Source: Hoplostethus atlanticus (lineage: Eukaryota; Chordata; Actinopteri; Trachichthyiformes; Trachichthyidae). Taken from it: a stretch of DNA of 64,000 nt. Each line of letters begins with the position of its first letter. Positions within the stretch are counted from its first letter, which is position 1. The DNA is taken from the NCBI GenBank assembly GCA_034670405.1, contig JAXDDX010000011.1, positions 2,525,501-2,589,500 of the forward strand, given 5' to 3'. Positions 1-14,246 of this stretch are shown here, in pieces. The position numbers and the translations under genes were made by a program. Below the pieces are notes generated by a model that did not search any database, had not been told where the DNA came from, and saw only the letters and a program-made list of their open reading frames with translations.

Positions 1-1773
1 GGCTTTGGAACCACGCTGTATACTCATTGAGCTATTCTTATCACAAGTGATGCTCAAAATGGATCTAAATATCATGTGTTGTATCATGTTGTTGTCTTGA
101 TTTCTGGCTGAGCCTTTCATCAAAATCAGATTTTGGTCTCAATTGGACAAACCTAAATGTATAGAATGTATCAAAAACTCTTTCATTCATAACACCATTT
201 TCTCAGCTAATGAAAGTGTATTCTATCGTGGAGACAGTAAAGACAAATGTTGAGAAGGTTGGGAAGGGAGTGAAAACCACTCGTGCAGCTGTATATACAC
301 TATATTGGGTTTTAAACTGAAATTGCATAAATCTGCATGCAGGAAACATGCGCAGTATAGTGGTTCCACTGCAAATGACAGCTTGTTAAAAGGGGCTTCA
401 AAAGCTTGGCATGGCATGTAGAGCGTGTGTATCCATGTAGCATGTTGGGAGCATGATCAAGGCCACAGCCTCACCACTGAGACAGAGTTAAACTGGGCGA
501 AATTAATTCACTTTCCTGCTGAGATATTTCCCAGGGCACCAGGGGGCAAGAGCCAACTTCATTTGACTTCCCAGTGACCCACTTTCACCAGCTTATTGGA
601 AAACCGGAGGAGGCTGTGTGTGGACATTTGCTTACATAGACACACATGGACAAACATACACAGGTGAAAAACCTCAAGATGCTCACAGACATCCACACAC
701 ACACATAAGAATTTAAGCTGTAAAAATCCACTACTGTTCAACTCACACAAGGCCATTCCTGTGGCAATAAATGCATAAGCAAGGATTTGTTTTCCTATAG
801 AGCCCAAATACATCTGATATCTGGATGTCTGGCTTGTGCTGCCTCCCACACACACACAAGTGCACCCTATCTTCAGATTTCCTGCCATGCAAACTGAATG
901 GGTAAATAGAAGGACTATTGTCAGGAGCGACAGAGGAAAGACAATGAGAATTCTAATGACAGCAGGCTGGCCTCTCTCTTCAGGCAATCATGCAAATTGT
1001 CACCCATCCAGCACCTCTTTCACATCAACATCCATACCCGCGCTGCAATTAATTCATCCCCTTAGAATTTTTAAGAAGCTTTCGACGATTTCAAAGCTCT
1101 GATTTTTCAATCGATCCAGTTTGTGCAGCGTGATAAAAGGCAGCAAAGCAGAGGTGGTGGTGGTGGCAGAGGAGAGGGTTATTCCCTCAGCCATTGACCA
1201 CTGAGTGCAAGAAATCGCACTCTGTGATCTGCAAAACCAGCTGTCTTCATTTGGCTTTCATTAGGCTTGTGATTACAGGCCCCTGGCTAGCGGAAGTGGA
1301 GAACAAATGCCGTCTGCCTTGGCCCCTCGCACTGCCTGCTGAATATCTGGCACATTTCACATGGTGAAAAAGAATAAGCTTTGCAAAAGCAAAAAGCGAG
1401 GGCAAATTAGAAAATCCATTTAGAACTCAGGGCCCAAACACTGAAGATTTTGATGCAATAATAAAAAACATAAATGAAAAAAATGAAATTACTTCCAGAC
1501 TCATTATTAGAGTTTTTGGGGATATCTGAACCATTCATTATGGGACTACGAGGACTGGTAATACTGGAATTCATTTGGATGTTCAGGAAGTTGAAAACAT
1601 ATTTTTTCATATTTTCAAGTGGAGCAAACTATAACACTGACTTTCTTTCTGCCAATAGGGTATGTTTAATAATAACCCAGAAGCTCAGGCTGGCTGGGGT
1701 GACTGGCTTTCCCTTGGGTGACTTAGTGTGGCTGTTGTTGGGTGTACAGTTGGTTATGGTCTTAAGTATGTAC
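1..1773. other. adgb 3' intron, possible conserved non-coding block
   Basis: This stretch follows the donor of the last adgb exon seen here, so it should be intron sequence; the remaining C-terminal exons must lie off the left edge. I searched the minus strand for residues resembling the human androglobin C-terminus and found none. About 940-1150 is a repeat-free, AT-rich block with an octamer ATGCAAAT near 989 and a CAATTAATT homeodomain-type core near 1047, which could be a conserved enhancer. That is only a guess from composition. Confidence 0.4.
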
Positions 1774-1885
1774 CTTTTGCTTCAGTCTTCTCCAAGTCTT
1801 TGAGCATATGGACAAAGACCAGCTGAGATTCATCCAGAGCCCAGCTCTTATGAAGCACCTCTGCCTGCACCATGTATTTATGACC
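1774..1885 (-). CDS. adgb: adgb exon 29 (last exon seen)
   Basis: It encodes [20 protein letters not shown] and [16 protein letters not shown], matching human YKYIIQCSVLYNSWPLTESQLTFVQALKDLKKS. The acceptor is TTTCACAG|GGT and the donor AAAG|GTACAT. One base is left for the next exon, which is outside the window or not recognised. Confidence 0.92.
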
Positions 1886-3515
1886 CTGTGAAACACAGCA
1901 AAGCAAAGTCAGTGTACAACACTCACTCACTCACATTCATCTATTCGTCATTTACAACAGCACATGATCAAACAAATATTTTATGGTTTCAAACACAGTG
2001 TCCATGGCCATGATTATTGACACCCTTTAGAACAATTAAAATCAATTTTGTTGGAAGGAAGCTGGTGCAAGCTGAAGTTGGTGCAAGCCATTGAAAAAAC
2101 ACCTTGCAAGACATCCAAAGATCTCAAGACTGACCTGGAGAGGTCTGGGTACCATACCCGGACCCTGCACCAAGAAGGGCGTTATGGTCGGAGACCACAG
2201 AAAACCCCACTGCTGAAAGAGAAACACTAGAATGCCTGATTGATCTTTGCCAAGACTCACCTGGACAAATCTAAATCCTTCTGGGAAAATGTTCTGTGAA
2301 CCATTGAAACAAAAGGAAACGTCAAATCAAATACAGTGGAGGTCTCATAATGCTGTGGGGCTGCTTTGCTGCCTTGGGTACTGGACATTTTGAATGTATT
2401 AATTATCATGAATTCAAAAGATTACCAATGAATTTTGGAGCCAAATGTGCCACCCAGTGACAGAAAACTAGGTGTCAGTTGAAGGTCATGGGTCCTCCAA
2501 ACAGGACAATGACCCAAAGCACACATCCAAGCAGTCAGGAATGGTTCAAGAGAAAATGTTGTAGTGTTCTGGAGTAGCCAGCGAGTCCTGATCTGAATCC
2601 CATTGAGAACCAATGGTGAGACCTGAAATGTGCAGTTGGTCAAAGGAATCCTTCAAACATTGAATTACTGGAGCAGGTTGCAAATGCAGAGTGGTATAAA
2701 CTGCAAGCAGAAAGGTGTATGCACCTAATTGATGGCTACAAGAAACGTTTGGAACTCATCATCACCAAGGCTGTGCAACTAAATAATCATGGCCATAGCC
2801 ACATTTCAATTTTTTTTTAATATTGAACATATGAAGACGGAGATATTGTACATTATCTGCATAAAATGCAAGGGTATCATAAAAGGAACAGAGACATTGT
2901 CAAATGTTGATTTGGTTATTTTCTTCACGAGTGCACAGATGTTAACGCTACAAACTGATCACAGTATAGGGGTGTACCCCTCCAATTTGCCATTGAGATA
3001 TTGAGCATCATACATCTGGTGCATGCTCCTACAGGGAAAAACAGTGCCTTGATCAATAACCCTTTTGCTCTAAGCGCTGGTAAGCGCTGTTCCTGATCAA
3101 TAGCACTTCATTCCGGGCTGCTGCTGCTGATCTGACGTGATCTGTCTCATTACTATTGATGTCACCACACTGCACACTGTTACGTTACTGTTTTAGTATA
3201 TTTATTCATTCTGTAACAGATTAACAGGGCTGAAGAGGCTTAACCATAAAAAGTATTTATATTATGGAATCGGTGTGACTTTTGCAAATAGGATAGTTTT
3301 TGATCTATACCTAGAAAACCATGCTATTGATTCAAAGGCTAAATCAACTGCAGTAAATGACAAATTAATTGCACTTATTTATGTGGTGTAAGCCGTTACC
3401 AAGGTATCATTAAAATTATGTTGTGTCCAGATGAGTCACTCACATTCACTTCAATCATCATTACACAAAACAAATAGTTAATAGTTGATTTTCCCAGTTT
3501 TATCTACTTGTATAC

Positions 3516-3562
<47 letters not shown>

Positions 3563-6500
3563 TGGTACACATGTTTCGCTGCATGACAATAAGACTTTTA
3601 CAGAGTGGGGTCTTCAGACAACAGAGTGAGGACTCATAAATCATGCGCAAATCACTGGCTCCCTGACAAGCACTGATAAGACAGATGGTAACAACAAAAC
3701 TACCCCTCTGGTTTTCTGCTGCTGTCCTGTTGCACGAATTTTGTTTGTATGAGTGTGCGTGGGGGAGTATATGTATCTGGCAGTGAGAAATAGATATGTA
3801 GACAGCGAGCTAGAGATAGAGAGGAAAAGAGAGATGCATGCTTTGGTATCTGCAACAGCAGATACCAAACAGACAGTTGTCAGTGATACCTTCGTCTCCG
3901 TGGGAGGCTGGTTCTGGTCAGACCAGGAGTCTGTTTGCACGGCTGTGTCTTCCTCCCCTTCTCGTTGCTGGGGAGCGCCTGTCGCCTTGACCTCCTTGCT
4001 CTGGGTGGGGGAACCCTTTTGGTTCTGGTTCTCCTCAGCACTTGGGGTTGTGCAGGGGGGAGCTGTAATAGGCAACATACAGAGAGAGAGATATTAAAAC
4101 TAAGCATAAACTCAAGAAAGTATGAGAGCGGTCAGCAAACCTTTTGACATGAGCTTGAACTGAAAGGCAGACTGAAAACCAATTGAGAGGCAGGCTTTGT
4201 CCCTAGTGCTTCTAGTTCCACTGTCCATATTGTTCATGGCTAGCATGGCAAAAAGCCAGAGAACTATTACTTAATCTATAATCATAAGAGCTCCACAATT
4301 TCTTGTGAATCTAATTTATATTTCATAGAAATATATAGAGTAAATGTTATTTGGAGCTGTTGCTTTAACTATCTCTTTGTGAGGAGGTAAAATCGACTAA
4401 TCCACATGGCTTTACATACTGCCACTCACTTTATAAATGTTGTCCTTGAGGTCCCTTTGCCCATAATCCCATCTCACTAATAAGTTACACAACTCTGAAG
4501 GCTAAACCCGCTGTCAAGCTCTCTGGGTGGAGGGAAGGAAGTCGACCCCAAGTAAACTAGTGTTTAGGTTTTAAGTAGCAGGGAAAACAAGTTGGCGTGA
4601 TGAATTTGTGGCCTGGGTTTGAATGGCAGGCTGGCTACCAGCCTCGCTGATAGACTGATATTCATGGATTCTGGGAAGGTTTCAGGGCTGCCACTAAAAC
4701 TTACTGTGTGGCATGCTGCTCTATTCATAAAGAGTGAGAGAAAAAGGAGGGGTAGGAGAGAGAGAACAACCAGAGAATGCAAAGCACAACTGTTCCTGTG
4801 TATGTATGAGGCACAGTCCATGAAACACTTGTTGAGTAAGAAAGTTGAGCAGTCACTCGCTCCCATATTTCCAATTACTCACCACTGTATACTATCTAAG
4901 AACTGAGTACTGGTCATAGCTCTCGTAGCACAGACCCACAATGTTATTTGCTTTCCAAGTTATGGTTCAAAATAACCATCTAACTAGAGGTTAGGCAACA
5001 AATGACAGGTCCTGGATAGTACCTTTAACATTGGTAATAGGGTCTATAACTAATAGAATAACAAGGAAACTAGCTTGAATTAAGACCACAGTGTACAATT
5101 TGAAAAGCTGGTACATTTTAGAATGGTACAACAGTAACACTGCAGTTTAATTGCTTTCATATGTTAGGGTAGGCTTTAGTTGAGGGTTAAATCATGCAGC
5201 AGACATTATGACTGACAAAAATAACAAACTTGACCCAAATTTGACTGAATGAAGCCTGACAATCCTAACTTTTTTGGCATACAGATAGTTATATGGCTAT
5301 CTAATTACTCCCCAAACCATTTGACTACTCACCTTCATTGGGCTGAAAGCGGAACACAGGAATGACTACGTGGCCTTTTCCGGTGTGGCTGGCCACCTCC
5401 TTCTCATGGTCCAGGATGGACAGTCGGATCACAACATCTGGCTTGGATGTCTGGAACTGGACTGTTCCTAGGTGGTCCGCTGTCACCTTGACAGAGTAGC
5501 TGTAGAGATGTTCCAAATGGTTGGAGTACCATTAGTCTCTCGATCCACCATTAATGTTGTGCTGTGCTCCAAAATGGAGCTTTGTCAAAATGTTTGAGAG
5601 ACTGAGGGGTGAGTAATGCAGTCTTTGGCTTTCTCTGCCACAGAGAAGACTACATTCCCCAGCTGACTGCAGCCAGTCTGCCATCTTTCCCCAGCTGAAG
5701 TGCGTTACTAATCAGCCAGGTGGGCTGATTGGCAAAGACTTAAAGAGTGGCTTCTACAGTCCAGGGAGAAACCAGCCAGAGGCGCTGCTGAAGGGCCTCC
5801 TGATGCTGTTCATGTCTAAGGATAAGTTTGAGTTATATCTAAGTAGGTAATTAAAAGTATTGTTTTGTTGTAATCCTGCCTCCTCTGTGATCTGTGCCAT
5901 GCATTTGCCCTCAGGATGGGCCTCACCTAAAAGATTTCAAGAGTGGAATCTGGGGGAGCAGCCAGGGAGGCTGCTGAAGGTTCTCCTCAAACATTTGCTT
6001 TCTGAGGATAAGTTTAAGTTGTATTTGAGTAAATGATTAAAGGTTAGTGTTTTCTCCCTTAGTCCTGCCTATAGCACGGTCTGTGCCAGGGAACTGCCCT
6101 GAGATTGGGCTTGAGGCACCTGACTTTTGCCCTGGGGTACCACACTACCTGTTAAATATATTTAATAAAATATGTACTGTATTGCTGTTATCACCACCAC
6201 ACAGAAACTAAAGACACTTGTCTGTATTAATCAAGCATCTCAGAGCCAGACAGCTCACCTAGGGTCAGATTTTCATTAACAGGAGAGATGATAATGCAAG
6301 CTGGTACTGTATGTGAGAGACTATCTGCTTTTTCATGATATTCAGATAAATGAATTTATCACTTAACAGTATAAATTCTGTCATTATGAATCATTAACCT
6401 GCCAGTAAAATGAATACCTCATAATCCTCTGTCTTACCGACATATGATGTTTTTGTCATTGGGAATGTAGTAATCCCAGAATTCCTTCACTGAGAAGTTG

Positions 6501-8599
6501 TTGAGTGGAGTCTCACGGGCCGGTTCTGGAAGGGGTACCCTTGAGCCTATCAGGCGCATCCTCCACTTGGCACCAACAAGAGGTGTTTCAGGTGTGAATG
6601 CCTCTGCTACAAAGGTATAGCCAAGCTGCAACACGGGAGGGAGGCAGGAGATTTTCTCATGATATCAAGACATCTGTACTCACAGAGGAAGGTGTGAGAG
6701 AGATGCAAACAGAGAAACCACATCAAAGAGAAATTGACTGTTCTCTCAGGGAGGAACAGGACCGTCCCTCTAACATACTGGGCTTACACAGGTCACCCAT
6801 CAGTTACAATAAGCTTCTATCTATCTTTTGATGAGGTCATGCAGGAGGTATTCCTAAAGTGAAACACTTTATAATGGAGCACAAGGATTTACAGCACACA
6901 CAGACCTTATTGGGCTCATAAACTTGGGGGGCTACTTTGTTGAAGACCCTGCGCAGCTCCTCTCCAGTATCATTGTCTATGATGTGGAGCAGACAACAGG
7001 GGATGGGGGAGTGGACCTTTGCAACCAGCAGCATCTCCTTTGGGACCAGGAACACTTCTCTGGACAACAGACAAGGGAGTTAACAAGTCAAGAGACTCCA
7101 AAGTCTGCCCAAATTCTGCTTGTTCTGATGCCCTGGTTTGGTTGATATGTCTGTCATTTCAATAATGTGGTGATGTGCATGCAGTCTCTTTTTCAGCAAC
7201 ACCCTGCATCATATTCATACAGTTCCATTCACTTGGGAGCTGCACCAGTACAGCCACAGTTATCTAAGCTTTAAGCTACAGTGTGTGCCTGTGTGCCCTA
7301 ACCTGAAGACCAAGACCCAGGAGTTGGCTGTGTCCTGGAGGGGAATAGAGTAATCAGCAAAGGTGATTCTGGTCCACTCATCCTGCTGACAGGGGTAGAG
7401 CTCTGCTGTTTTCTCAGAGTGGCTGAGGATATACCTGTGTGACAGGAATCATAGCAGGAGAGAGAGGAAGAAAGAGAGGCAGGGATAACACCTGCACCAA
7501 AACCCTTCAAGGACATTTGAAAATCGCAGGCATTTGACCAAGTATGAAGATATTTACCAAGCTAAAATGCATCCCAGTAATAGTATTTGGTGCCATAATA
7601 TAACCTGAATAAAGATTTCTTGCAACCAATATTTTGATATCTACTAGATCCTGGCTTGGTTTAAAGCAGCACATCCCCAAAATATAACTTAATTTATTTT
7701 GCCTATAATTTCATATGTATTCCAAACCAGTAGACAGTCCAGCACAGATTGATTTAGTTTGGGCATCCGCCTATATATATTGAAAAAGCCATTGCATAAA
7801 CTATTCTCATAAAATAAACTACACCAATGGCTAGAACAGAATATAATTCAGATGTATTACAGATGAAATACCATTTGAGCAACAAAGATTTTGTCTGAAG
7901 AGGATGGATGCACTTCACATCTCAGCTCTGACTTTGACTGAAGTGGATATTTCCATCAATCAGTACAATCTGAACAGGCCACTACACCCTCCACCTCCCC
8001 CCCCACCCCATGTATACACATAACCACCAAAATCCACACTCTCACACACACACACTTCCCCAGGCAGCAGGTCATTCGGCAGACGCCGCTAGACGATTGG
8101 AACAAGGAGAGGATAAACAGCAGATGGTACCACCGGGAAAAGATGGAACACAATGTGGAAAATACTCCCCGCCTGGCCGCCACAGGACACAGCCAGGAGA
8201 GGGAGCAGATTCTGGGCATGCAGCGCAAGAAAGAGAGGCTAAACGGATGCCATACAATGTACATAGCACTGGCACTGTATACTATACCTGGAAGGCACTC
8301 ATATTTTCTGAAATAATGGGATTAGTTGGTGTGAACAAATGTGTGCGCTGTGTGGTGTTTTGGTGTCCTCTTACTGTGAGTCTATAAAATTCATACATTA
8401 TTTACACATTATTTATTATTACACATTATGACATATATACACATTATTACACATATGATTGTGCAGTTTTATAATATTTACACTCCATTTACCATAGTAA
8501 GAAGCCAGCATGTTTCTCTGCATCCGATTCAACACTCGGCCACATGTCTAAAAGGGTTTTAGATGCACTGAGATTCTCCTTTGTGCCTGGATGAAATGA

Positions 8600-8655
<56 letters not shown>

Positions 8656-11600
8656 AAAAGTAGCTGTCATCCATAAAAGATAAAAGACAATCCTCCTTGA
8701 AGTCAAAGACATGAAAACATCATTACTGTAGTTGACCTAGATCAGGGTAGGGGGGTAAGATAGGGGGCAAAATGCATTTTTAACTCATTCAGTGGATGAG
8801 AATGTTCACACCTTGACATTCAATCTGACACTCATCCCCCCACGTAGGCCACCACACTGACAACAGAGCCTTTCATGAAAGATGTAGTACTATGTGTTCA
8901 TGGGTGTATGTTCAGGTAGACGTGTGTCTGTGCGTATAAGTGAGAGAAATGCTCTGAAAAGACAGCTCAATGACAGGCGTTTTCTCATCTGGCATGTGGT
9001 GCAGATGTCTTTGCCTCCTCCCTCCCTCCCTCCGTCCCTCTCTAGCACTCAACCCTCCTTTTCAGATGGCCACTTCGCCAAATCGATACAGCCATCATAG
9101 GGGCCAAGGCTGGCAATGGAGAGATGAAGGACTCCTATCATCTCTTTAACCAGGGAGACAGAAAGGGAGTGAGAGAGAGAGAGAGGAGACAGACAGATAG
9201 AAAGAGAGAGAGAGAGAGACAGGGAGAGAGGAAAAAAAAGAGAGAGAAAAGGATATAATGAGAAAGAGAAAGGAGAGAGAGCAGGAAAGAGAGAGAGAAA
9301 TGAGGGGTGAGCAGCAGGGTGTTTGAGGTACACCATGGTACATGGGGAATTGGCCGTCTGCTATATATTAGTTTTGTCAGCCAAAATAACAAAAGGCCTA
9401 TTCCTACTTTTTCCAAATGGCTTTTCAAAGTGTAGCTAGACATGCAGTGCTTATAAAATGTGATGGATGTTTTATCATTAAGTGGCTCTCTCTCTGAAAG
9501 CAGCACTTTTTATGCTATGACTAGTAAATGAATGAGATTTGAGAGAAGCTAACCATGACAGGCCTATTTGATAAACGTCATGGGGTGTTGCCCTGATATT
9601 TAACCCTATCCTTAGTCTTACTCCCAACACGAACAACAAATTTACATCCTTCGAAGTCCTGATTCTGCGCCCTACAGCTACGAATCTCCCGTCATTCTAC
9701 TTAGCAGTACTTTACCGCCCACCTGGGCCCTATTCGCTCTTCTTAGAACAGTTCTCCAATTTCATTTCGGACTTAGTGACCCGAGCTGATAATATTCTCA
9801 TTATCGGTGATTTTAACATTCACCTGAATAATTCCACCGATCCTCTCAGTAAGGCCTTCCTAGATCTTATTGATACTTGCGGCCTCACTCAATTTGTTAA
9901 TGAACCAACCCACCATGGCGGCAACACCCTTGACCTGGTTCTGACCCGTGGCATTCCTGTTTCTGCTTTAGTGGTCTCCTCTTATGTGCCCGCCCTATCT
10001 GATCACTATCTCATTAAATTTGAAATCAAATTGATCTTCCCACGCCAAAAATGTGAAGATACTTATATTAGCCGTCGTATTAATGCCACTACGGCCTCGT
10101 TACTATCTGAAAAACTGCCCAGTTTTCTCGCACCACTCTCTGGTCATGTTGGCTCACTCGACAATTTTGCCAACGAACTAAACGCTAGCCTTACCAACGC
10201 GCTTGACTCAATCGCCCCGTTAGTCACTAGAAAACACCACGCTAGGAAGTTTGCACCGTGGTTTACCCACAACACTCGTGCACTTAAACAAGCCTGTAGA
10301 AAACTAGAACGTAAATGGCGATTGACCAAACTCGAAGTCTTCCGGCTTGCCTGGAATGATAGCTTGCTAAATTATAAATGTGCACTCTCGTCAGCCAAAA
10401 CTGCACACTTCTCTAGGTTAATCAGTGCAAATAAAAACAACCCAAAGTTTCTATTCGACACTGTTGCTAAGCTAACACGGAATCCCTCCCCCTCTGATAG
10501 CTTTCTGTTTTCTCCGAATGATTTCATGTCCTTTTTTAGTCAGAAAATCACGCTGATTAGAGATGAGATCACCAGTACACTCTCCACTGGTGGTGCCATC
10601 TCACACCTGAAAAGTCCACTTGGTGTTCCCCGGGCTGAATGTCTTTTCTCACATTTTGATTTAGTTTCCTTAGACTCTCTCACCAAGCTAACTCTGTCTT
10701 CAAAACCCACGACCTGCATGCTTGACCCTCTACCTGCTAAACTGCTTAAAGAAGTATTCCCTATCCTAGGACCCTCCATTCTCTATATGATCAATCAGTC
10801 GCTCTCCACTGGCACGGTGCCCTCCGCCTTTAAAACGGCCGTGATCAAGCCACTACTGAAAAAACCGAACCTTGACCCCGAAGTACTTCAGAACTATAGA
10901 CCAATCTCAAATCTGCCGTTCCTCTCCAAATTACTTGAACGAACAGTAGCCAGTCAACTTACAGATTTTTTGTCAAAAAATAACCTGCTTGATCCCTTCC
11001 AATCTGGCTTTAGATCCCTTCACTCTACCGAAACTGCACTCACGAGAGTGGTAAATGATCTTTTGTTAGCTATTGACTCCAATTCAACCTCAGCACTATT
11101 GCTACTTGACCTGAGTGCAGCCTTCGACACAATTGATCATGCGATACTCTTGAACCGTCTTGAACATTATATTGGTATCCGGGGATCAGCCCTTTCTTGG
11201 TTTAGGTCTTACCTACTTGATAGATCACACCACGTCTTTTACAACAACATGACCTCAGAGTGTTGCAATATGGACTTTGGTGTCCCACAAGGCTCTGTCC
11301 TAGGACCACTGCTATTCTCTATCTATATGCTACCACTTGGTGGCATCATTCGCAAATTTGGCATTAACTTCCATTGCTACGCCGATGACACCCAAATTTA
11401 CATACCAGTCAAACCAACCGATGACACCCAATTCCAAAAACTAGAGGCCTGCCTATCAGAGGTCAAATATTGGATGTCCCTAAACTTCCTACTTCTTAAT
11501 GGCAGCAAAACTGAGATGCTGATTGTGGGACCGGCTAGACATAGACACTTATTTGAGAATAGTACTCTTAACTTTGATAGTTGTGTAATCTCCCAGAGCC

Positions 11601-13844
11601 CATACGTTAAAAACCTTGGGGTAAAATTCGACCCTACCCTCTCATTCGAGTTGCACATTAAGGAGATCACTAAATCAGCGTTTTATCATCTTCGCAATAT
11701 TGCCAAAATTCGACCTATGCTAACAGAGGCAGACGCAGAAATTTTAGTACATGCCTTTGTATCATCCAGAATCGATTATTGCAATGTCCTTTTCTCGGGC
11801 TTACCTACTGGGCGCACTAAAAAACTACAACTGGTCCAGAATGCTGCTGCCAGAATCCTGACCAAAACTAGGAAATTCGACCATATAACTCCCATCCTGT
11901 CCTCATTACACTGGCTACCAATTCAGGCCAGGTGTGACTTTAAGGTGCTTTTACTTACATATAAATCATTACATGGGATGGCACCGTCCTATTTATCCGA
12001 TTTGATTAAACCTTATAAACCGCCACGTGCCCTCAGATCTCAGGACGCTGGCTACCTGTCTATCCCAGCAGTCAAAAAGAAAACTGCATGTAACAGAGCC
12101 TTTTCTTACCGGGCTCCCTATCTATGGAACAGTCTGCCTGCCTCAATCAGAGAGGCAGGCTCTATCGAAGTCTTTAAGTCAAGGCTAAAAACCCATTTAT
12201 TCTCTCTGTCATTTGACCAGCCTTGAGGGAGTGGCTCAGTCTCTTCTCAGAGTAAGGCTAGACCAGTTAGCTCATCCTAGATCAGGGTCCTGCCGATGGA
12301 TACTAGCATCCTGCCTACATGTCCTATTCTCCTGGTCTACCTGCTCCTGTCCACTGACGCTGGTCATGTCTGTGTGAGTGAGAGTGTGTGTATGGGTGTG
12401 TGTGGGTGAGTCTCCTATCTGTTCCAGGCTGCAGCCCGGCAGAGTTGGCGTCTGGTTGGTCCCGCCTCCTAGGACGATGCTGACTGAGCGGACGTTGCGT
12501 TCTCCTATCTGGGCAGTGTTGGCGCCTGCATGGTCCCCTAGTCCTATGATGACGCTGACTGAGTTGCCGTTGCTGTGATGCCGCCCCATCAGATCTGGAT
12601 GTCCCACCAAAATAAACTTTCATATATTGTGTATACGCTGCTTGCCCAAACTCGGCATCTATTGCACGCCCAACCGTCCTGGTAGGGGGATCCCTCTCTG
12701 AGTAGCCCCTCCCAAGGTTTCTCCCAATTTTCCCAGTGAGGGTTTGTGGGAGTTTTTCCTTGTCCTCTGTGAGGGTCTAAGGCTGGGGGATGTCGTGTAC
12801 TAACCATTTATTATTTTCACATGTTGGGCACTGTGAAGCCCTTAGAGACTGTAACGGTGATTAAGGGCTATACAAATAAATGTGATTTGATTTGATTTGA
12901 TCCATTGAGGGTGTGCATGGGTGAATGTGTGTGCCGGTGTGTGTGTCTGCTCATGGTTTAGCCACATAACCACCAGCATAACATTTTCTTGGTACTGCTG
13001 GCAGATGGAAGAGGCAGAGGAAGTTTGGTGGGCTGAAGCCACAAAGAGTGAAACAAATGAGATGATATTCTATTGACCCTATATAGATAGTTTGATGTGA
13101 ATACAGCATTAATGAGGCTACATGTACTAACATATGTGTGACCTGCAGTTAGACAGAGGGGCAGAGTGTCATGCGTTCTGTCAGCCTGGACAGGACGCAG
13201 TGAGCTCCAGGCTCTGGCAAAAAATAGAGAATGTCTGGGGTTGTCTCTCACCTCCAGTGTTTCCTCTGTATTTATTCAGCAGTAGTGCACCAGTAGTGGA
13301 CCACCACAGTATACAGTATACAACACTATATTTTAGCAGATTTTTCATAAAAAAGGTAAAATGTGCAGTGTTAATGTGTTTAATATGATAAAGTATCCAA
13401 AGCAAAACATTTTTGTAATGAATCCTGTGCTAGAGCCATAACTGGCACCAAAACAGGGACAGGTAAGGAGCCAAAACAACATTACAAAACATTACCCCCA
13501 AGCACCACTGCTGAATAATGTTACAGGGGAAAGACGGCCAGGTACACACTTTCTCTGTTACCTGTTTCTCTGTTACCTGTTTCTCCTCTTCCCTATCTCT
13601 TTCACTTGCTGTTGCAATGGAGAGGTTTCGCTGTTGATGGCGGAATAGTGTGCGTGAGTGTGTGCATGAGTGTGTGCGTGCGCATGTGTGTGTGTGTCTC
13701 TTCTCTGGCCGCCCCCTCATCTGTCAGGGTGTATTAGTAAGAGTGGCAGTCTCATCAATAAGTATTTGTCCCTCTGCTCAGAGGCTCAACATATGCCATG
13801 GGGCTAACTTGCAACAGTGAGAGAAGGAGCAGAAAGTGTAGTAT

Positions 13845-13881
<37 letters not shown>

Positions 13882-14203
13882 TATTGTATATCTCAGCAGA
13901 GATGCATACCCAACTACCCCTAACTATCGATGCAGTTCAGGATACTTGCAGTCATTACTTCTTGGCATTTAACAATCTTGACAGCAGAGACCACTAATGG
14001 TGGAAAAGTAAACACGGCTGCTAAAATCATGACAGGCCTAGAAAAATATATAATAGATGTTTACATTTGGTTCACTGAATATGTGGTTTGGATGGGAATC
14101 CAATCTCGCTTCGTCCAGCCTCTTCAAACCAATCTATATATATGAGGCCATGTGATGTCTATGTCTTTCAAATACCCAGAGTTGAAGAAGATATGATTCC
14201 ATA

Positions 14204-14246
<43 letters not shown>

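Noticed and set aside
2048..2230. 60-codon open frame with a transposase-like N-terminus as a live gene
   Set aside because: It is one fragment of a broken Tc1-like transposase with stops and frameshifts downstream.
9049..9506. Long Ser/Leu-rich minus-strand open frames
   Set aside because: They are translations of a GA-rich simple repeat, with no domain or splice support.
13140..13250. A candidate adgb exon with a good acceptor (TATTTTTTGCCAG) near 13211 on the minus strand
   Set aside because: Its residues did not align with androglobin, the frame meets a stop and the length breaks the phase. The true exon 23 at 8493-8586 fits in all respects.
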